64,000 nucleotides of DNA. Source: Alisma plantago-aquatica (lineage: Eukaryota; Streptophyta; Magnoliopsida; Alismatales; Alismataceae). The notes under the pieces were generated by a model. The model did not search any database, was not told where the DNA came from, and was given only the letters and a program-made list of their open reading frames with translations. How positions within the stretch are numbered: the first letter of the stretch is position 1; each line of letters starts with the position of its first letter. The stretch spans positions 107,563,501 through 107,627,500 of the forward strand of contig OY856413.1 in NCBI GenBank assembly GCA_963693085.1, written 5' to 3'. Positions 44,836 through 55,109 of the stretch are shown here, one piece after another. A program made the position numbers and the translations under genes.

Positions 44836-45724
44836 TGTTATAACATGGTTTTTCACATGTGATTAGATATTTGAAATGAAAATATTTGAGTAATAAGGAT
44901 ATATTAGAAACATGATGTGCTTTATTTTAAAGTACGGATACAACGTGCAATTTATCCTATGCAATATTTTTTTTTGTTTTTACTATTTACAATAGCCCAA
45001 TAATATATATGGGAAAAGAAAGAGAGAGAATCCAATAATAATGTGAATTACTAAAAGTAGTGGATAAATTAGTATTCTACATATAGGATTATGTGGATTT
45101 TTATAGAAAAGTGGGGTTCAAGGGAACTAATGAATGGGTTTGTTTCCATATTGTCTTTAATGAGAAAAGAAAATATCCATGTTGGGAAGAGAAAAGGATT
45201 AATTTGATGCCTAAAATAAAGAAACACTTTTATGTCGGTATTTTGGAATCAAATCTCACCCACACCTAGATATAAGTGATTAAGACATCCCGTTAATATT
45301 TGGGACTAAAAGGGATAAAGAAGAATGAGATATGGATTAATTACTTTTTCCTAAAGTAGAAGTATTATTGAGTTAAAATATGTAAATGTCATAATTTTCC
45401 TTCCTAATAGGAATACATGGTGCATACCTTTACATCTCACATGGTCCAGTGGCCGTTTGATCGAGATCAAGTAATGTGTGGGTCGTCACCTACCGTGCGG
45501 AAAAATAGGAAAGGGGCATTATTCACTCGAGTCAATAACTCCTCGATCCTCCCTCTAGACTCCACTTCATCGTGAAATAAGCACACCAATAATTACCTCT
45601 TACAAAACCAAAGTATAAACACATCAAAAGGAGGCAAAAATCATGTCTTGTAGACCAAAAAGGATTCTTTCTTCTACCCCTTTCTCACCCTATTTGTAAA
45701 ATAATGGATTGTACCCCTACACTC

Positions 45725-45732
45725 TATAAATA
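45725..45732 (+). promoter_or_regulatory. Probable TATA box of element D 3' LTR
   Basis: TATAAATA followed by tacc and CT-rich sequence. The 5' LTR counterpart at 38345 is CATAAATA. The call rests on motif and comparative position only. Confidence 0.45.
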
Positions 45733-47089
45733 TACCTTCTTCGACTTCACCTTGGGTTCTAGAATGTGAGTGGGTGCAACCCTTATCCAAGAATATCTCT
45801 CCCTCTTACATTCTATACTTCACCGGCGACCCTCTCCATAGCAAATTGTTGTCACATGTGGACTAAGTTACTTGGGAGAGTAGATCTGGGACCATCGTTG
45901 GATCCTGGTCATACTTTGGCTAAGACTAGATCTGACGATGGGAACTTATCGACAACTAGAGGCCGATTGTGTGGATGGGATGACCTAGAGCTGTGCGATC
46001 TGAAGATTGGTCAATGATGACAGATGATCTGATCGCCAACCATTTTCCAATAATAGGTATTTCCTCACCCCTATGACTAATAAATAAAAAGCATAGTTCA
46101 TAGAATCCATTCTCTGGCCAACAATTACAAGTAAACAGTGCTTTTTGATAAAAAAATGCAAGGATTCCAATATAAATAGTTTCAAGACCTAGATTTGTAC
46201 TGAATTCCAAAAAGTTCTTAAAGTTTCTAACTTCAATTTATTTTTTTTCGTCAAAACCCTCCTTGCTTTTTTTGTATTTTTTTGAATAATGGTGTACAAA
46301 ACTGAAAACTAAACTTTACAAGTAAATGCGAAAAGATCTCTCTCTTTGTATATAGCCTGTTACTCATGAAAAAAGCCAAAGTACCAAGGAGATTATTCAT
46401 CTCCATAACAACAAACATCTTCAAGGTCAAAAACCCAAACATAGGGATGAAGACTATAAGTACACTCTTGATGAATCAAAAGCATCACCATTGAACTTGT
46501 ATCAAGAATCAAGAAAATAGAGCAGAGCCTTTACAAAGTTATTAGAATATAGGTAGACCCATAACAATGCAACCTTCCAGCAAAAAATAGGAAGCAAGAC
46601 ATGTTCTTCAAATCCAAAACTGTAAGAATCAACATAGAAGATAACTAAAAACTAAGGTTAGAAAATCTATGAACAACTATATAAGACACTATTTCTTTAA
46701 TAACTTCCAATAGGAGAAAACCAGAGTAGCAGAACAACCAAGTCTCGTAGAGTAGATGATGACACATCAGTAGGACTCTCCAAACAAAACCACATAGAAA
46801 GGAACCATAAGAGACCTTTAAACTCTTTTATACCCTTCCAAACCAGATATATACATAGAGAGATGGTATAGAAACAACATATCAATAAAGAACATCTATA
46901 GGATAGGAAATTCCCCAAAAAAATCAAGATAAAGTTCATATGTACATAAGCAAAAAGTGCAAGAATCCAATACACTTCTCACTCATGAGGAACAAATATC
47001 ATAGTCAGACCAAGCCATCTTCCATAGAACATCCACACTTTTATATTAATTATGATGAACTCTCCTATTCTTCTAAAACCTACCATGAT

Positions 47090-48075
47090 ATAGATTTAGA
47101 GGACTGATGGTCTAGCACTGGAACCATTCATACAAAATAGATCTCCCCAAACAGTAGCAACATAATCTATAACATTCCTTTGATAAGTCAGAATCCACAA
47201 CTCTAGAACAAAAGGACAAGCAAAGAGTAAAAGAAAAGTATTTTCGTAATTACTCATACATAGAAAATAAATGGAAGCCATGGAAATCCATCTCCTCCTC
47301 GAATAATCTGAATTAGGTAATTTATTATGTCTTGCCTTCCATACATGAACTACATTATTCCTATGAATTTTACAATGTCAGATCCACTCAAAACCTTTAT
47401 CTTACATACTTTTAGATCTTATATTTTCCTAAACACTCCTGATCATGACAAAATTAATTCCTTTAAATAAGAATGTTCATCCTCGTCAGAAGAAATTTTA
47501 ACACATTTGACAATATTCAAAATCCTTTGTGAACATCTAGATTCAGGAATACACTAGGCTTCACTTGAGATGGTCAAACATATATTAGAATCAAATTCAA
47601 TACTAGCCCCAATGATCATCTCCTTATCGGCACAATCCCCCAGAAATTTAAGATTGATCCAAGGATCTTGCCACGTTTGAACAAACCTTGAATTCAATAA
47701 AAGGCAATAATACATCTCTTACTCTCATCCAAGAAAAATTTGAGGATCCAAACAAAGACCAGAATGAAAGCTTCTTTAGATACTTTTCTCCAATCCATTT
47801 GACCCAGAGTTAATCTTTCTTGATAGCAAAATCCCAATAATTCTTAATCAGGAAATATTTAGCAACTTCCTTACTTTTCCTTATACCTAGGCCCCCTTTC
47901 TTCTTAGGTAAAGTCACCTTATCCCACTTTAGAAAGTGAAGATTCCTTTTGTCATCATATTGGCCCCAAACAAAGTCTCTACAAATAATATCAATAATTT
48001 CCAAAGTAGAGCTAGGAATAGGGAAAGATAATACCCAGTAAAGATGCACGATAGAAAGAGTTGATTTTACCAATT
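47090..48075 (-). pseudogene. LINE ORF2 C-terminus, including zf-RVT-like segment
   Basis: 47810-48073 reads F-V-W-G-Q-Y-D-D-K-R-N-L-H and G-G-L-G-I-R-K, the typical region after RT in plant L1 ORF2. 47096-47281 carries F-A-C-P-F-V-L-E-L-W, resembling the zf-RVT segment (C-P-F-x-x-x-x-W). The remaining sequence to 46249 is the 3' untranslated part with short open stretches only. Confidence 0.72.
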
Positions 48076-48099
48076 CAACTCTCCATGTAAAAGATAGTA

Positions 48100-49440
48100 G
48101 GTTATCCTTTGAACTTTAAAGTTTCTTCTTGATTTTATCAATAAAACTAGAACACTATTTTTTTCTTAGTTTCCCTACAAACATTGGAAGTCCCATATAC
48201 TTAGCATTCTCCATTTCACCCACCTTCATATCCAAAAGATTAGAAACCATCACAAAGTCCAAATTTTTCCCACAAATGATAGCACACTTTGAGTAGTTGA
48301 TTTGCAAACTAGAACCCATACTAAACTTATCAAGAATATGTCTTATACATTTGACATTATTAGAACTAGCTTTAGAAAAGATCATTAAGTCATCAACAAT
48401 AAGAGAAAGTGAATGATTTTAACGCCAAAATAGATACATTTGATATCCTTTTTCAACATTTAAAAAATAGCCTTGCATAGTACTAACAAATAGATATGGT
48501 GCAACAAGATCCCCCTACCTTAATTCGTTGGGGTTGAAATAAATGTTGAAGTCACACCATTCACTAGAATCAGATAACAAGTACATAAAAAAGTACTCGC
48601 GATCCACCTAATCCACTTGCAAGGAAAACCCATTCTATGAAGAATAGAGAATAGAAACTTCCAACAAATTGAGTCATAGGATTTGGAAATATTAGCTCAA
48701 ATGCAACAGTTGGAATTGGAGGCCTTCTTAAAATCACTAAGAATCTCATTAGAGAGAAGAATGGAATCTTTTGTAGAATTTTGTTTCACAAAAGTGCGTT
48801 GGTTATTATCAATAATATAAGTCAAAACTTTCTGAAGTTCATTGGTTAGGATCTTCGAGATAATTTTATTGAAAAAAATGCACATGGCAATAGGTCTCCA
48901 ATTAGAGACAACAGAAGAGTCCTAACCTTTAGGCAGAAGAAAAAAATGCGCATGAAAGTTTTGTTAGCCTCTTTTAACATACTATCGTTCACAAAGAACT
49001 CTTTAACAACCTCAAACACATCATCCCCTATGAATTTCCAAGTGAACTTAAAGAAATGGCCATTAAAACCATCTGGGCAAGGAGCTTTATCGTCATTAAG
49101 GTCAGAACCAACCTCATCCAATTCCCTGCTAGTGATCATTTCATTGAGTATTATGTTGTGTTGCTTAGATATGCATGGACCATTCCAATCTCCTTCCTAG
49201 ACACCATCAGAGAGATCCCTATAGAAGTGCCAAAATAATTGTCCACCATAAGTTTCTGAATAACAATAATATCATGAACCATCTCCCCATTGACCTTAAT
49301 GCATTTAAAAGAGGTCCTATTTCTTCTAGTTTTCAAATATGAATAGAAAAACATGGTATGAGAATGACCCTCTTTAAGCCATTGGACCCACGACTTTTGA
49401 CTCAAAAAGGATTCCTAAACATCCATGGCCTTCTTGACTT
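48100..49440 (-). pseudogene. LINE ORF2: reverse transcriptase domain, decayed
   Basis: In order are found W-L-K-E-G-H-S-H-T-M-F-F near 49380, D-D-K-A-P-C-P-D-G-F-N-G near 49090 (Gly to Cys in K-A-P-G-P-D-G-F), the fingers and palm, and S-L-I-V-D-D-L-M-I-F-S-K-A near 48390 (Y/F-A-D-D changed to I-V-D-D, both Asp kept). N-Y-S-K-C and Y-M-G-L-P follow at 48155-48330. This order is diagnostic for non-LTR RT. Several stops and frameshifts make it inactive. Confidence 0.85.
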
Positions 49441-49499
49441 CTACTCTTAGATCTTTAGAAACAAGTATAAGAGTCTCATTCAAAGGGTCCAAATATGAA

Positions 49500-50360
49500 T
49501 TTCTCTAAGGCTCCAAAGTTTTTACTACAAATAGAAGCATTCTCATAAATGTCACCATACTCTTTTGTGTTCTATTCATAGAGATAGCATCTGAGAAGGT
49601 TAAGTTTCTTGTATAGCTTGAACATAGAAAACCCTTTAATCTCCATATCCCAAACATATATAAGAATAGAACTAAAGTCAGGATGTTTAGTCCAACTATT
49701 AATGAACATAAATGGTGATTTGAACTTCTTTGGTTCACCAATAAACAAACTAATTTTTCTTTTACTACTAATGATATTAGAAATACACTCACCATGAAAA
49801 GCATCGATCATGTGCTGAAACTCATCTTTAAATAAGATATTATCAATTTTAGATGTGACAAAACCATCTCCATCATGGTGATTATCCCAGGTAAAGAAGG
49901 GACCACTCAACTCAAGTTCAAACAAACCACTATCTAAAAGGAAATCATTAAAATCGTACATGAACTTCTTAGTAGGAGGTTGTTTCCTGACTTTTTCTTC
50001 ATCTTCTCTACCAACATTAAAATCCTCCATTATCACCGACAATTTTAGAATAGAAACTATCAATATTCTCCAATTCCTTCAACAAATGCACCCTATCAAC
50101 ATCCTAATTATGACTGTACACAACATAGAGAATGAAGCTTGATTCTTCAAAATGGACGCTAACATGAATATCACACTCTAGCAATAAGGTAATATCACAA
50201 CGATCACTCTTCCACATAATGACAACTCTCCCCAGGACATGCAGGTCTAGATTAGACAACCAATTAAACTTAGAAATGATCTTCCTCATGCATTCAAAAT
50301 AATATATCACTTCTAGATCTCCTTAGCTTCTCTTGAACACTCATGACTTTATTACTGATA
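49500..50360 (-). pseudogene. LINE ORF2: apurinic-like endonuclease domain, decayed
   Basis: The open parts 50104-50310 and 49572-50063 carry V-I-M-W-K-S-D, then V-V-Y-S-H-N, then M-E-D-F-N-V and S-G-P-F-F-T-W-D-N. These match the plant L1 endonuclease pattern with Y-A-S-N, G-D-F-N and F-T-W-x-N; the Gly of G-D-F-N is Glu here. The domain nicks target DNA to prime reverse transcription. A stop separates the two parts. Confidence 0.78.
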
Positions 50361-50699
50361 CCTTGACATTCCAAGAGGTGATCTAGAAATATGGAGTCAT
50401 TTGATAATTGGGGCTGTTGAACTAAAAACCTCAGCATATTCTTTGATGATCTCTACTTCACCAAATTTGTTAGTCATAGGTGAGAAAATAGAGTTAGCAA
50501 CCATGTGAAATATACCAACATTACCTTTATCTTGGAATTTAGGTGGATACCATACTTTCGTTTTCCTAGTCACCACTTTGTTTTGGTCTAAGCACAAAGA
50601 CTCATTACTGCTTCTTGGTGAATCACCAAAAAAAATAGGTATATGAGTAGAAGATAATGATCTACTTTCTGAGAATATTGGACCTTTAGGCTGCCTCAC

Positions 50700-51500
50700 G
50701 AATTCCTCATAATGGAATTTTGCAACATCATTCACCTTACATATTTTGTAGATGAAGCTTCTGAATTAGGATCAACCACCTGAACAAAGACATTACTAGG
50801 ACTCATAGTCATTATCTAATTATGATCAACTACCACAAAGGACTTCTTCTCCCAGACCATCTTCTTTTTCATAGATTTGGTTGAGCTACTCTGAATCTCA
50901 TAATTGGTTGCAAGACAATCATCATGCCCCAAATAGCCACACCATCTACACTTAAAAGGAAACTATATGTACTCGATGAATACTGTACGATGCTCACCTT
51001 CATTATCAGACATATTAATTGAATCTCAAAACTTTGAATCCCAAGATATCAATATTTGAATCCTGGGAAAATCAAAATGTGTGAAATTCAAAGTTTGTTC
51101 CTCCATCTTCAATGGATTACCAAGTAAAGTATTGATTCTTTAACACACTTATTTGTCACAAATTTCTAGTGGTAGATTGTAATTCTAAATAGAACTTCCT
51201 TCAATGTGGTCTTTACTTGAGAGTTTCCAATCTTCCATTTTCTTAGCAGCATTGGTCTATTTTTAACATACCAATCTCCAACAAGAACATCATTCGTATC
51301 ATCCATATCTGTGAACTTGATAATGAAAAAACCTACCACTCTATTGGAAATCTCAAAAGAACCATGAGTTTGCCATAAACATGATAGATAGTTCTCTAGA
51401 GTAGGAAGATTAGGGCAAAAATCAAGGATATTCCTAATAAATATTGGGTTCATCTGTCAACATTCTCCTCAACTTCAATCTTGGGGTAGACTAGTTTGTC
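50700..51500 (-). pseudogene. LINE ORF1 (RNA-binding protein), decayed
   Basis: The longest open part (51166-51453) reads I-I-K-F-T-D-M-D-D, then V-L-V-G-D-W-Y-V-K-N-R-P-M-L-L-R-K-W. It resembles the DUF4283-type domain common at the start of plant L1 ORF1 and related proteins. Downstream, near 50925-50960, C-R-W-C-G-Y-L-G-H-D-D-C is a CCHC-like knuckle with a shortened last spacer. These proteins bind LINE RNA. Frames are broken, so no product is expected. Confidence 0.68.
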
Positions 51501-52571
51501 ATCAATGATTTGAATCTCTTTCTGATGTAATCATAGTGAACTATTCTTCTCACTCTTACTGAGCGACTCCCATGATACAAGAGCTTGAGCCTGGGGTAGC
51601 TTTGAATCTAGATCTATATCCTTAGAAGATACATTTGCACCCTTGACTCTCCAAAGCTTATCAGAATGCCAGGGGTTGTTGGCAGCGCTGGATCGCTAGG
51701 TCCATTGCCCTCCAAGTCACTTTTCTATTCGGGAGAGTCGTGCTAACTTTAATGTATTAAAAGCATGGAAACCTTAATTTTCTTGGTCTTAATGAATATA
51801 ATTTTCTTAAATGACTTTAATGGCTAAAGTTTAGTCTTTTTGGATAAAAAGGACATCTTTGACTTAATTTTTTATTAATAATTCATATAACATCAAAAAT
51901 AGGGGTTGTGAGTTAAAAAGGCATTAAATGTGATAATTAGGGTTTGGAAAGAAAAAACCCTAATGAAACCCTAACTTGTAACCCAAGTCAGTCTTAATGG
52001 TAAATTTTAAACAAAATAATAATATTTGGGTGTTTTGCATTAATTTCAAGGTGATTGCTTGCTTAATGTCAATTGCATTTATTTTCTTGAATGTTTTATG
52101 TCTTCTGATATAGGTACATTGTTACACCTATGACTACTTGTCTTAACCAAAATCTATGATTTCTCAAGTGTTTTCCCAGTTGGATTGCAACTAAATGCTT
52201 GCATGTTTATTTACTTCTTGCAATTTATAAAGTCACTATGGATTTCATCTTATATAAATGTAGCCTACTCAAACTCTATATCATCTCTGGTGTGTTAAAG
52301 AGCATGGGGTGAATAAAGGCATCATGGGGATGACTGGTTATCAAGCCCAAAAAATCACCTTAGGCTATGAAAGGAAGGCATGTGTTATGAAATGTCCACT
52401 ATAGGGACAAAAACCCTTAAAAAAGGGTTCTACGTAAAGAGGCTCCCCTAAAGAGAGGGATCACCATTGAGAAAAGAGGATAAGGGTGGGGATGTTAACC
52501 CAATGAAATTATATATAATTATAATATCATAATTGTTGCTATGGATGATTATATTGTTACCTACATGTAAT

Positions 52572-52584
52572 TATTTTGTTTCCC
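52572..52584. repeat. Target duplication of the GC-rich retroposon, left copy
   Basis: tattttgtttccc here is identical to 54016-54028, 13 bp perfect. Element D's 5' LTR has a single related site near 40582 (tattttgttaccc). Confidence 0.92.
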
Positions 52585-54015
52585 CTCTCTCTAGGGATTG
52601 CTCCCACTTCTCTCTACCCTTTCCCGACGGCTCCCGCTGGGGGTGGGAGCGCCGCCTCGGTGGCTTCCTCCCCTTGGCTCCCAATAGCATCCGAGGCTGA
52701 GCATGGAATTCACAGTGTTTCGATGGAGAAGGATGCATGCTGGACGTCGACTCAGATGTGGTGGTTTGGTGGAGGGATGTGATGTGCCACGAGGTCCAGA
52801 TCTGAGAAAGAGGTATGGTGTTCGTCTTCGGCGACTCTAGTCCATTCAAGTGAGACGGGTAGAGAGAGCCTTTCCCAATCAGGCTTGGGAATCGTGTGTT
52901 GCTCCATCTACACGTCACCTTCCCCTCCTCTGAGCGAGACCTAGGTATTCCAGGGCAGCGACGGCCCATCCGCAAGTCGTCTATGATTCCCTTCATTGGG
53001 AGCCCAATGCTGTGGTGGGACTGCGGCCGAGGGTGGATAAGGTCGCTGGGTGGTTATCGGCGACGCGTCCAGCCGCTAGCGAAGGTGGCGTCTGTCAAGG
53101 TTGTGTAGGTGCGGTCTCTACCCTGGCAGTTGGAGCTCTGCTATAGCTATTGTATGTCGGCAGCGCGCTTCCTGCGGGGTTCGTGCTCCTCGACATAGTG
53201 AAGATCAGTGTGGTCGGGCTTCGCTCCTGTCCGTTGATAGGTTACAGGTTCCATCCACGGGGAAAATCCATGGAACATCCTTAAGATGTTCAACGGAATG
53301 TTGCTTGCATTCAACAATGTTTGTAAGATGTGTTTCTAGTGTGGCATGAAGGTAAGCGTTATGATCACTGATCCCTGAACTAGAGGCTTTAGTATAGGAC
53401 CCTTGTAGGACAACATAGGGTGTTTCTTTCGAGGATTGAAGCTTGAAGGATTCCCTAAACTTGGCATGTCACCACACCTTGTGGGTGGTTTGATTGTTAG
53501 TGATGATCTGCAAAGCGGCAAAGGCTAATCTTAATCTTCCCTTCTTGATCGCTCTTCTATGCAAGAATTCTCAGTTTCTGCTGGATCTACGATCCAGGAT
53601 GCTTCCTAAAGATGTGTGATGCATAGAGATCCTTTGTCAGGGGCTATCCTAACATGGATCATGGTTTCTAGCGACTAGAGCAGATCTGCAACTTCAACAG
53701 TTGATTCTGGATCGGATAACAATTGTATGAGCTATGTTGAACTGTCTTACCATTTGTGGGTGTGCTTTTTGTATGTATGGCAATTCGAGATAGTTCTTCT
53801 TCTGGTAGGAAAGTCTAGAACTAGTTGCTTGGAGTTTTTTAGTTCTCCTTCTTTTCCTAGTTTATCTTGAGGATCCAGTGTTTCCCCCTGCGTGGGGCAC
53901 TGGTTTCATTGCTAAGATTTATTTTGCTGTCTTTTGTGATGTAATGGGGTACCATGTGCACAGAGGTTTTTGGTAATATATAGCAACACACATTTTAGAC
54001 CGACCAAAAAAAATA
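52585..54015 (+). mobile_element. GC-rich poly(A)-tailed retroposon, 1.43 kb, family unknown
   Basis: It lies between perfect 13-bp duplications, ends in an A8 tract at ~54006-54013 and starts with a CT-rich stretch (ctctctctaggg). Both are signs of LINE-machinery retroposition on the plus strand. Its base composition is visibly richer in GC than anything around it. Only short open frames exist on either strand and none shows a recognised domain. The 3' end (ttttggtaatatatagcaa... then A-tail) resembles plant L1 tails. Candidates are a LINE with most of its body deleted, or a retrocopy of an unknown transcript. Confidence 0.75.
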
Positions 54016-54390
54016 TATTTTGTTTCCCATACATACAAGTATAGCGTGTTATATTGGCCCTATTTTTGTTTCACGGTGTTTTAGGATAAAATGCTATTAA
54101 TATTCAAAATGGACATCCTGAGAAGAAGACACCAAAAGGAAAGATGTTTAAAGTTACCATGGAGGATTTAATTAGTTAGTTTTATTTCATGAAATGAATA
54201 GTAGATTCCCATATCATGTAACTTCTTTATGGAGAATTTATCTTTGTTGTTGTATCAAACTCTTTTCATATGCAATGAAATTTATAATTATTTTTGGTTA
54301 ATTAATAAACCATTTTCCTATAAATATGATAATGCCCCTTGTCCTCTGATTTCACCTTAATTGGGGATAACAGGGGGAGGGCTTGTTACA

Positions 54391-55109
54391 AGAATTGTAC
54401 TTGTACATGTCATGAGATGGAATCAAAGAATGAATCTTATATGTGGGTGGAGTCTGTATTTGTTATTTTGGTTTTGCAGGTGTGTTGGACAATTATAAAG
54501 ATGAACACAGGATGGAACCTAAGATTCTAGTGAACCATAGGTTTTGCATCCTATTGAATAGTCGGACAGAAGGTTTGTAGACTTGCTATTAAAAAGCATA
54601 TATGTATCGTCAGTTGTTTACAAAAAACCCATTTTTTGGTATTACTCGTTGGTTTCAATTCAAAAACTGATGTTACAGGTCTATATTGAAATGGTCATGC
54701 TGGGTAGCACACTTGCGCTACGAACTGGATTACAATGTTAGTTTAGTTGAGAAACTCATGACACAATTGGAATGTATCATCTGTTTGGACATGAAAACTA
54801 ATGATACATATGTATACAATGTTGGTTTATTTACAAAAAAATCCATAGAAACAATTATCAGTTAAAAGTGTTACATGTTACGTCAGTGCAATGTCGGTTG
54901 TTGCATTGAAACCGATGACACAAATGCTTAACTATATCAATTTCTTTAATCATACAAATAAGGGCGGGGTCTGCGTCGTCAGTCTATGTATCCCCAAAAA
55001 ACTGATGTTTTGGGTACTTAAATGTAGTGTCTCCCACTTAGGTGTCGATACAAAACTGAAGTTAGGGGGGATATTTTAACCAACAATAGAGGTGGTATCT
55101 ATACTAGTG
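54391..55109 (+). mobile_element. CACTA-like transposon, right end with subterminal repeats
   Basis: After element D the sequence carries several degenerate copies of a motif like gtcggtt / aaccgatgac, some as inverted pairs (atgtcggttgttgcattgaa with aaccgatgac near 54890-54925; others near 54610, 54660, 54820, 54985 and 55042). Such subterminal repeats are typical of CACTA elements. A possible terminal inverted repeat ends ctagtg at 55104-55109, CACTAG on the other strand. The left terminus was not found, so the assignment rests on the repeats plus the Ulp1 remnant. Confidence 0.5.

Larger units (their letters stand above)
46241..51742 (-). mobile_element. Full-length L1-type LINE (5.5 kb), decayed
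   Basis: It is inserted in element D's 3' LTR in minus orientation. A T8 run at 46241-46248 is the poly(A) tail. The 14-bp duplication reads ctaacttcaattta (46227-46240) and ctaactttaatgta (51743-51756), 12 of 14 matching, and D's 5' LTR shows the empty site gctaactttaatgta. ORF1 and ORF2 domains follow in the right order. No 5' truncation is evident, but all frames contain stops. Confidence 0.9.
34177..54390 (+). mobile_element. Element D: Ty3/gypsy retrotransposon with four later insertions
   Basis: LTRs begin TGTTATAACATGG (34177 and 44836) and end TTACA (40957 and 54390). Flanking pentamers are TGAAT (34172-34176) and AGAAT (54391-54395), four of five matching, consistent with an old target duplication. 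Once nested insertions are removed the LTRs are each about 2.6-2.7 kb. The primer site is at 40960 and the polypurine tract at ~44822-44835. Pol is badly decayed; only the integrase C-terminus is clear. D sits inside the CACTA-like transposon. Confidence 0.85.
44836..54390 (+). repeat. Element D 3' LTR, interrupted by a LINE and a GC-rich retroposon
   Basis: It runs from TGTTATAACATGG to CTTGTTACA. Native segments are 44836-46240, 51743-52584 and 54016-54390, together about 2.6 kb and matching the 5' LTR in order. A TATA box TATAAATA is at 45725-45732. The two insertions are described separately. Confidence 0.87.

Noticed and set aside
52571..52996. 141-codon minus-strand open frame, one of the longest in the window
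   Set aside because: It overlaps the left boundary and target duplication of the GC-rich retroposon, has no domain, and is explained by GC-rich composition lowering stop frequency.
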